In this document: positions 13,701-24,000 of the stretch, one piece after another
How positions within the stretch are numbered: position 1 is the stretch's first letter
How the letters are laid out: every line of letters begins with the position of its first letter
Source of the DNA: Heterobilharzia americana
Taxonomy: Eukaryota; Platyhelminthes; Trematoda; Strigeidida; Schistosomatidae
Reading direction: 5' to 3'
Length of the DNA stretch: 64,000 bases
Assembly: GCA_944470555.2 (NCBI GenBank)
Contig: OX104128.1
Span: 62,751,257 to 62,815,256, forward strand
Made by a program: the position numbers and the translations under genes
The notes under the pieces: generated by a model
What the model saw: only the letters and a program-made list of their open reading frames with translations
Told to the model about the DNA's origin: nothing
Databases searched by the model: none

Positions 13701-15006
13701 AAAATACCACTTTCCAACATATACAGAGTGTTGAAGTTTGGATCGTTTTCAGTCATACTTCTTTTCACCACTGGAGGCACCAACGTAGTGCAAAATTCCA
13801 AATCTCCACCATAAATAGTAAACATGTTTGATTCGCTTTCGTGATGCAACGTTACGCTAGATAAACGTCTATTTTACCATGAATTATTGTGCTTATAGCC
13901 AAACTGGCCGCCGAAAACAGTAGACAGTGAGGCTTATATGTGCTCAATTGGTAGATGAAGACACCAAGAACGCATTTAGAGGGGAGTCAGCTAAGCATTT
14001 ATCTGAACGTGACAGCAGTGCTCATCCTGATGAAACCTGGAGTGATATTCAGTCGGCTGTAGAAACTGCGGTAAAGACAACTGGTGGTAACCTAAACCCG
14101 AAAACTAGTAAACATCATTAAACTTCTGAGACCCAGACGAATTCATTGATGCGAAGACTAATTCCAGCTGCCTGGCTCTGACCACGATGAAGAGCGAAAG
14201 CAACTCAAAAGTATGTTCACTTAGCATCTTCACATCGATCCCGAACAGTGGTGGGTGGAGAGCGAGAGTGAGTGAGTGAGATACATGGAGAAAGTGTCAG
14301 CGTTGAGCTTATTAAGAACACTGACAAGAAGCGAACGATAGTGAAACCAACACCGAAAATGCTGAAACTCTGGTAACCTCTCAGAACGTTGGGCATAACA
14401 CTTTGAAACACAGTTCAACTGTCCCTCAGCAACCCATCAGTTAATCAATACCCAGCCTAAGCCTGAATAAGATGTATACGTCAGTCCTTCAACTCTCCTT
14501 GGAGTTGAAAAAGCTGTATCGAATCTGAAACGGTGTAAAACAACAGGATCTAACAGTTTGTCACCCGTTCCCAAGGATAGAGGTTGGAAATCTCTAAACA
14601 TAAAGTAACAGAGGTATTACGTAGTGCGTGGGAATCAGAGGTAGTGCCATCAGACTGATCTACTTCACTGATCATCTCAGTCTAATAGAGTAGAGAAATC
14701 TTCTTCTGAAAATCTGAATAGTGTATCCAACATCCTGGGGTCCATAGTTACCCGATGCCTACGTCGTGCTCGAGAATGTCAAATTCAAGAAAACCAGGCG
14801 AAATCCAAACAGAGCTGGACGACAATGCATCGATAATTTTACCCTCCGACAGGTTCTGGAACTCAGACATACCTACCCGGCAGCAACCATATTTGCCATG
14901 TGTTTTTTTTACCAGGAGGCGGCATCTTGAAGTGTCGTAGGAGTGAGTGCCTGAATGTGAGTTAAATGCTGATAAAGTATGTGACGTTAATGAAACCTCT
15001 CTTTAG

Positions 15007-15069
<63 letters not shown>

Positions 15070-18000
15070 CGCACCCGTGTTAAGCTTAAAGGAGAGTTGT
15101 CGAGTGAAATGATGACAGCTGGTGGCGCTGGTCAGGGATGTCCACTTTCACCGTTCCCTTTTAATTTCGAGATAGACGAAACAATAGACATAACCTTACG
15201 AACGCCTGACCTCGCAGGGATTCACCTCATCCGTGCATAACATCTCTTTGACCTTGAGTATGCAGACAATGTTGTCTTGCTAGGCGAAGACGTTGACAAA
15301 ATACAGGGTATTCTGAACATGTTGAGAAAATATTTGAGTATGTTTGCATGTGTCTCGCTGGCGTATGTCAAGTGTATCATCATCAACCCGACGAAATCTC
15401 AGCTCGGATGGAGAAGGCCCGTTTGTCACTTGCTCCCAACTTGCGTCACATAACGCGCTGACTGTCGAGATATCCGATTATCTATCAAAGGAAAAGTACA
15501 CTGCGCTTCAGTCCGTTCTGTCCTATTGTACGGTCGTGCAAAATGGCCGTTGAAAGTAATAGACAAGAAGCGATAACAGGGTATGGTCGCAGGTGTCTCC
15601 GTAGCATTGTTCACGTTTGGTGTGATCATTGTGTGAGCAGTGTTGAGGTCAGCGGAAGGGTACTAGGCAAGGCAAGCTGGTAAGTCGATTGATGAAGTTG
15701 TGAATGTTCATCGAGTGAACTGAGATGGTTGACTTGGGGGGATGTACTGCGCATGCCGATCGACTACCCGCTTCGATGTGGCATGCTAGTGGAAGTTGGA
15801 TTAAGTTGAAAGAGAGTCCAAGTTGGCCAGACCATGACATGGAATGAGTTGGTGAAGTCTCTTGCTGTCGGTTTGAGTCATGTGGGGCGATGTAAACTAT
15901 CAAGACGAAAGGAATCGGTGGTTGAGGATTCTTGGTGACATGGTCACAATGGCGTAGATTTATTCACTTTTTGATTTCTTCTATAGTTTGAATATTCAAA
16001 CTTACCTTTATCCTCAGATTGTTTATTCTCTCACACAACTTTGTCTTCTTTGATATCACTTCTGTCCAGTTGTTCTTTGTATACTACTTTGAAATGAAGC
16101 AACTTGAGCCGATACATATGTGTGCGAGGTTCTACGTTGATTTTATCAGTCAGACAGTTACTTCCCAAAACAAATGAACAATTTTCGGAAGCGGTAAGCA
16201 GTGAAATTCAACAGACGTTTCTTTATCTGACTTTCAACTCAATGTGTGAATTCAATGGCATCATAGTGTGTGTGAGTACTCCCGCAGATACACGAACTTT
16301 ACAAATACTCATACTTTGCTTTTAAGTATATGTTTACTGTTATTAACTGATGCGAGTAGGTAGAGAGTGAACCTGCCGAACAAAAAGTTTCTATGTGGCC
16401 AGAATAACCTAGGTTAGTACTCATGTTCTTTAATGGGAATAAAAAGAATAATTCTAACAGTTTTCCAATTATTTATAAACCAGACTAAGCTTTGAAATTT
16501 ATCTACGGTCAATATTCTTTTACTGAGAAACAACAGTAACACAAAATGGGAAAGTTCCGGAGAAAATATGATATACTGAGCTGGGAAAAAAACGACTTTG
16601 TGAAAACAAAAAAGCGCCAAATGGCGTTCGAAAGTTTCATTGTGAATATCAATGCTAAATATTCATCATAAATCCTGATAAAACGGTCTTCTAGTTTCAC
16701 AGAAAATAAAATTTACATGTTCAACGTCTGGGGTTAGTCGACGGAAATCCTACCAACAAAGAAGGTTTTGTGCTTGTTGACATTCATCAGCGACGTATTT
16801 TTGCAATTTTGAGAAAACTGATTCTCCTATGAAAAAAAAACATTGACTAAACCCGACAAAATGTACAGAAATGTCGCAGAGGCTGAATATCCTTCAACAG
16901 TTGTATGTGGTGGTATACTACTGCAAACTTTGTGAAGCTAAATAGGAAAAATTAAAATTGAATGCGCCTTCAATGTGTTCATAAACTGAATTTCCTTTAT
17001 GAGGTAGTTATGATACTTAGGATAAACCGAAATTACCATTTGAAACGACAACTGATTGCCTCAGGGTACACATAACTACGGTTTATATTAGGATATGAAA
17101 TGCAGATACACTAAGATCTAGGTTATTTAATACCTGAGTAAATTTTTCGCTAAAGCCTTAACCCAAGTAAGTGAGCAGGTACAATCGCAATAATCTTCGT
17201 AGCAAGAATAAGTAAAACAGGACAACCGTTACGTTACACATTCTTAGTACTTTATCGACCTCCATTATTTTGCTACTTTCCTACCCTCACGTTACTTCAT
17301 GTTTTGCATTTCGCATACTATTGGGAGTGCGCGAATGGGTAACACTTTATGGCTGTTCACGGTTGAAGGGGTGTCAACAGAGTAACTGAAACAGGAAGAA
17401 GAAAATATTCGTGACCGCAGAGCCCATGAGAAATCTGTTTGAGGATTGCCACACAGACTCTGAAGGACTGTTGCTCTGCGAGTTACTTGTTCTAACGCCG
17501 CACAGGGAAGACCCATAACACCGGTGACGGAAGATCGTAGACCACGGAAGTGCGCTATTTTTAGAGCAGACCTATTCTAACCCACTCCCCTTCCCACAGG
17601 TAAGGTAGCTCCTGCATGGCACTTCTGGTTATCCACGGGAAAAACTTCACCGTTGTTACACCCTATCTATCCAACAGTAGGACTTCACACTCTAATTCCG
17701 ATCATGGTAAAGCCGTTTACACAATAACAGTAACCGCTTTTCGTCTTACTGCTATCCAACAGATCTTTCTGGCATGGTAAGACCTCAAGGAACAAACTTT
17801 CCAGCTAGTATAGTCCGTTGGGTCATTGTGATATGCAAACTGGACCACCACGTCCAGGTAGTAGCTATTAGTGGTGGCATTACTGTTCATAATATTACAC
17901 ATTTTAAACGTAACTAGAGGTCGGATTTTGGATTACCAAAGTTTCATAATAAACTTATGGCTTTCGAAATTCCTGGATGAATTCCACGACCAATATGAAG

Positions 18001-21000
18001 TATGAAAACACTAATGAAAAACGTTTGATTGATTTAGTTAGCTTACCTGAATGGACTTGTGAAGATCACCAGACTCCAAGTCTTTTATATCAACGCTTAC
18101 GTGAGATTTGTTAACGTTCTCCAATGTTGCGCGTAAATCATCAGCTTCTGTTCGAAACATTTGGAGCTCTCGTCTATAGCGTTTGCTGTTATGCTGGCTG
18201 AATGCAAGTTCTGCTTGAAGCCTAGCTATAGAGCTAAAAAGTTATGGAAATAAGGCAAACACTAGTCATTTGAACATAAATGAACGTTCAAAAACATGTT
18301 AAATACACCAACTATTGTAACCGATTACAAGTTACTTTACCGAAGGTGATTTGTAACATTTCAACCAGTCTAGATACACGGCTCAGACCAGCAATGAGAA
18401 ACTTCCCTTACGAGCTAATCTCACGTTATCGATTGGATTGGTAACGAGGTAAAAGAAAAACTTCTTAGTGTGGTCTGACAAATATATGGCATCAACTCAC
18501 AAAGTTGGAAGTACCACGCATGATAGGGAGCATAGGGTCACTAGCATTGGTAACAGATGTGATACCTGTAACAAGAGATGGTAAACAACACATCTCAACG
18601 ACACATCCATAGTGGTTTATACTCACTTATTCCCCAAAATACACGGGATTTTCGATCTGCTCTATTGTTTTTTCATCATCTATTGATTTCAACCCAGCTT
18701 TTAGGTTAAAACTCTGAGTGACAATAAATCAACCATTTGTCCGCTTATTTACCAGGCTACTAGAATGACGTCAAGTTAGGAGTATCAGACAGACAACGTA
18801 GGATCTCGTACACATTTGCATCGGCTCAATTTACCTCACTTCAAAGTAGTACACAAACAACAAACGGATAGAAGTGATATCAAAGGAGACAAAGTTGTAC
18901 CACAGAATAAAGAATTTAAAGATGACGGTTGGCGCAAATATTCAAGCTTCAGGTGTCAAGGAGTGGATACATCTGCGCCATTATGACCGTTTTTTAGCCA
19001 ACCACTGATTCCTATCGTCTTAAGGGCCCTAGCCACACAGTCTACATCTCGTCACACGACCCAGATCAATAGTTGCACGTATTGATCTGGTTACCCCCGA
19101 ACACTCTTTCAACTTAATCCAACTTCCACTAGCATGCCACATCGAAGCAGGTAGTGGATCGACATGCTCAGCACATGTCCAAACCAGCCATCTCAGTTCA
19201 CTCGATGAACATTCACAATTTCATCAATCGACTTACCAGCTTGCCTTGCCTAGCACCCTTCTCCTGACCTCAACACTGCTCACACACTGATCACACCAAA
19301 TGTGAGCAATGCTACGTCTTCTTCTTCTACTTCCAATGGCCATTTTGCACGACCGTATAATAGGACAGAACGGACTGCGGCGTAGTGTACTTTTCCTTTA
19401 ATAGATAGTCGGAAATATATATTATGATTGTTGTTATTATATCTCGACAGTCAGCGCGTTATGTGACGCAAGTTGGGAGCAAGTGACAAACGGACCTTCT
19501 CCATCCGAGCTGAGATTTCGTCGGGTTGATGATGATACATTTGACATACGCCAGCGAGACACATGCAAACATACTCAAATATTTTCTCAACATATTCAGA
19601 ATACCCTGTATTTTGTCAACGTCTTCGCCTAGCAAGACAACATTGTCTGCATACGCAAAGTCAAACAAGTGACTTCCAGAGTGTAGCAGTATTCCTACTC
19701 CCGAAACCTTGGTGGTCGGTTACGACTTCAGTGTCAAATCCAACGGACTTCAGATCGAATCGATACACTATTGCATTGGATATGGCACCCGAATCAACTC
19801 ACTAGAACACAAACGACACTTCCTATTAAGTCGATATTGAGGTAGAACCAACTAGAGATTGATGGAATTTCGACTGACAGAAACACCACATGGAATGAGC
19901 AACTGACGATTTTCCACAGCCGAGTGCTCATTGGTCGGAATATGAAATCAAATATATTCTTCGGCACTCGCATCCGACGCATTTGCAGCCAGGATGCTAC
20001 AGATGAATGGATAAACATTCTAAGAAAAGCCTGACCGAGAACGGATGCCCGCCTTGGTTCATGGATGAAAACGTAAAACTGAAACCCAGAAAATGACTCA
20101 GTTTCGGTGTCAAAAAAGATGCTACATATGAGCCTTGACTTCATATGTGATCCAGTTGCTAGAATCCCCCTATCACAACCTTTTATCTGATTGCGAAATG
20201 TGAATAGCACTTGTATCCTGTTTACTTATCAATTCAATACTCACCTATAGTGCAGACTAATCATACTCCTTGTGCTTACTGTCTTGCCTGGAGAGAAGAA
20301 AACCCCCTAGACTCACTTTCATGCTAATAACATCAAGTGATAGCTACATTTCTGGTACGAGGCGTCTTACATGAAAATTAACATTCCAGGCTATTGTTCG
20401 ATGGGGTGGAAACTTTTAAGCTGTGAATCGTTATCTATGGTGCTGTCGGGATAAACTCAGTTGGATAGTTTTCTGATTCATGAAGCAGATAAGGATAATT
20501 TCTTTTGTCTTTGATGCAGTGCATTCGTGTCCGTGAAAACTATGCACATATAAGGCATTTTTCGGGTAAATTTGTCCTTGTGGTTACAGGTCCTTGTTTT
20601 CTGGTATTTTCTTGTCTCAGTGAAAAGTCACCGTCGAGTCCAGTAGAAGTGTCTAATACCGCTCACCACTGATATTACCTCAGTCAGGATCCCTGGCTTA
20701 AGATATAAAAAGGACTGACTGAGCGAAGAAATATATTTTTTTTCAATTAGGTCTTCATCTTGGACTCTACACTGATATATAGGTTTACAATTTAACCAAA
20801 TTACCAATCACGTGGTGTTTCGGAAATAATGATGCGAATAATCAGTAGAGTTACTAAAATAGGGAATATGAATAATGATAGAAACAAGAAGGGGAAGAGG
20901 TGCACAAAATACATCATGTTGACGGTCACGGTGATGAAAGTGGTCGAACAAACTTCTTTTGGATACAAAGGCTAGGTTTGTAAAGGTGGATTGCAATCGC

Positions 21001-24000
21001 TTCCGCTATGTGAAGTAACCGAGTGCGTAATCCATGAGGTAAATTAATTGGAATCTGATGGATAATTTTGAAGGCTTTTCCAGTAACCACTTGATGTCCT
21101 TTGTCAACTAAGTGTGCAAGTATGGAGCTCTTTATAGTTCTAATTTGTCCCTTGTTCAACCATGATGGGTGGTGCTCAGAAATTCGACGGTGGAACTGCC
21201 TTATTGTACGCCCAATGTAACTCACTCCACAGGAGCAGTTGAATTGATAAATGCACACAGAAGTGGCAGAATCAGGCAGTTTGTCTTTATTTCTTGCACC
21301 TAGAATCGGGCGGTTGTAGGCGGGACATAATTTAGCGGTTGGGAATGCTTTATGCAAGACTCTTTTTATGCGTTGTGTGATGATCTCACTGGCAATATCA
21401 CTCTTGAATTGCAGCTTCAAGAAGATTTGCTTCTTAGGAACTGTTGGCATTGTTTTCTTAACCCTCGTAATATTCATGTGCTTAGTTACAAACTTGTCTG
21501 GGTAGCCATTCCTACTAAGCAGATCACGGATGGTGGCGCACTCTTCCTTTATAGCATCCTCTGAGCAAATAGCTGATGCACGGTATGCTAAGCATTTCTC
21601 TAGGTTCCTTTTGTATTGGAGGGGTACAGCACTAAAGAAGTGCGTATATTGACCTGTTGATGTTGGCTTTCCATAAACACTTCGCTTCAGGGTTCCATCT
21701 GACCTTCTTACCAACAGGACATCAAGAAATGGGATACTATCATTTTTCTCCTCTTCCATTGTGAAGTTGATTGCCAGGTGAACACTACTGAACTTATTCA
21801 GAACAGCATTCTTATCAGTCTCACTTTTGAGAACTATAAAGGTATCATCCATGTAACGACAATATAACTCTAAAGGGCTTATAGTATCGTTCAGTGGACC
21901 ATTCTCAAGTTTTGCCGGAAAAAAATCTGCTAACAGCCGGCCAAGGGATGACCCCACGGCAACACCATCAGATTGCCGGTAGAGTTCATTGTTGAAAAGA
22001 AATTGTGCATTCAGAACTACTTCTGAGGTGTACGACCAGTCTTTTCTAAATATATAAAAAGGAGTCCACAGTTACATCACTGTGAGCTGGGTCCATTCAT
22101 ACTACTGTGAAGACAATTCAGTGTGTGCCTCACGTTCTAGGTTGGCCGATGGATCGAGGGTTAGTCCCAGTGCTGGAACATGTAATAAGCCTCAAGGCAG
22201 TATCCAAGCGACTGGACCAGCTAAGTTCCCTCCTAAGGCATTTTCTTCTGTCACTCGTATTTTAAGGTCATCGGTTTAGTCCTTTCCATGTTGATATAGT
22301 ACAATGGTGGCTTGAGAATCGTTAAGAGCTGCTTTCATCGTAGAATTAAAGAATCGCTTTCCCAGTAGTGAACGGTTGCAATAACAGTACCTGAACTTTT
22401 TACCACGTCTGTAAAATGCTAGACAGAAGCTTCGGGTTCCCAAAGTTGTTAATGGTCAATCATACTGAGGCCACTATTGTATTATGCAGGGGTGCAGGTG
22501 TCTATTGGTCGCCAATACTCCAGTTTTATTCACTTCTTTTTATCGTGCTTGGAGTCAATGTCATCGGTAGGAACTTCTCTTGAGGTGGGCGCCCACCAGT
22601 GTTTGTCTGCGCAGCTTTGTCTTCAAGCAACCTCACCACTGTCAACAGTTTACGACAACTCATAGCTATTTTCCAAACAGTCCTGGGTGCTCGAGCAGGC
22701 ATTCAATATCCATGTGGGAATTAAACGGAGTGATAAGGTTCCACAGACATTCTGGATTCATATTTCTGTGGTGTTGGTACTCTTTGTGAGTAAATTTTGG
22801 CTTTCACGTTCCAGTCATTCGCGGTTCGTGACGTCCGGCAGTAGTTGACGCTCAAGCGGACCCGGATTTTCTGTCTGAAGTGATTGTCCTTGAACGTTAC
22901 GTTCATGTGGCTATCCATGAACTAATTGCTGGCTTAACATTACTGACTTTCTGTGCTGTGACTCTCTTTGATGGTTAAGATATTTGGGTAACTAATACTC
23001 CCTGTAAGAGCCTTTAGCTAAAGACAGTTTCATACGAAACTGCTGACAAGTTAAGAAGAACCACGTGCACGGATTGTGAGCTATAAGGAGGGAATACTCT
23101 TGCGGTATGTCCCTATCGCATCATTGGTGTAGTCACTCACTACGGAAGTCAAACTTCAATGCTGTGTCCATCGTTACTACGATGGGGCATACGTACAGGA
23201 ATGTTCACCTTGACCGCTAGGCTTTACCGCAGAATTTAGCCCACTTCACTGCCATTCCCTTCTAGTAGATTTCCCAGTGGCTTTAGGGCGTGTTAGAAGC
23301 TTAGAAAGTCCTAGCATCGTCTGTACAAGTTTCTGGACAGAAAATAGAAGTGTTCATAGTGCCGTTCATGTTTTGACTATCCCAGTATATCAATGTCTGT
23401 AGTGGTCAGATGCAACTCAGTCCAGATGAAGAACCAATGGTCTCTGAGCGTTACTGACACCTCTGAAATCTAGCCTATGTTACTATGCTGTAAGGGGTGG
23501 TCAGTGACTGTGGTGGGGTCAGACTGGAAACTTTATCGGTTCACAACTCCGTTAGCACGTATATATGCAGATATAATAAACGGGATAAGAATGTCCATAG
23601 AGCAAGCAATGAGTTATTGATGTCAACCTGGCCTTCGTTGTTCCAGCTACTCGACGCTGTGCAATACAAACAACTGCACACAAAAGTTCCAGATATATGG
23701 ATGAATGAGGTATATAATATTGCAAAAGTCTTTGGGATAGTGATTAGGCCAGAAGCAGTTGTCGGTATAACGTGAAATGGCACGCTGGTAATTCGTTCAT
23801 TAAATATTTTTTTTATGTTATTCAAGTCTATTTAAACTTAATTCCCAAGATATTCAGAGCGATCCTCACTAATCTAAGAAGCCGTGCATTTTTGTCCTGA
23901 CAATTTAACTCGACTTGTTCCTATATCTTTATATTACTTTTCAACGTTCTTAAACATCTTGATTACTTTAGGATGAAAATGATACTTCGATTTTTTTTGT

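Larger units (their letters stand above)
12911..15549 (+). repeat. Inverted-repeat arm B
   Basis: This is the partner of arm A (1-2645) in opposite orientation. Similarity ends abruptly at 12911. On the right it continues to the window edge of arm A. From 14284 onward the same sequence is also part of the direct duplication. Confidence 0.93.
12911..15990 (+). mobile_element. RTE-like LINE relic, copy B
   Basis: In order on the plus strand: an AP-type endonuclease piece at about 12990-13450 with readable LISTYASIDCSSDDAKDEF and GDFKAQVG (the usual GDFNAQVG with Asn changed to Lys); a nested R2 repeat at about 13515-13890; a linker piece at 13927-14121; an RT piece with GQGCPLSPF (about 15130) and YADN (about 15265); and a degraded C-terminal tail with VLRMPIDYPLR and GQTMTW to about 15990. 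The order EN-RT-tail without an accessory ORF fits RTE-clade elements. Many stops, shifts and a TA tract of about 57 bp make it non-functional. Confidence 0.75.

Noticed and set aside
19794..20210. 138-residue minus-strand frame (also at 41277-41693)
   Set aside because: The plus strand carries decayed Penelope motifs here; the minus frame has no domain, and its second copy is only the duplication.
23497..23825. Overlapping 92- and 94-residue frames as host exons
   Set aside because: Neither has suitable splice sites in phase with the neighbouring exons, nor coiled-coil composition.
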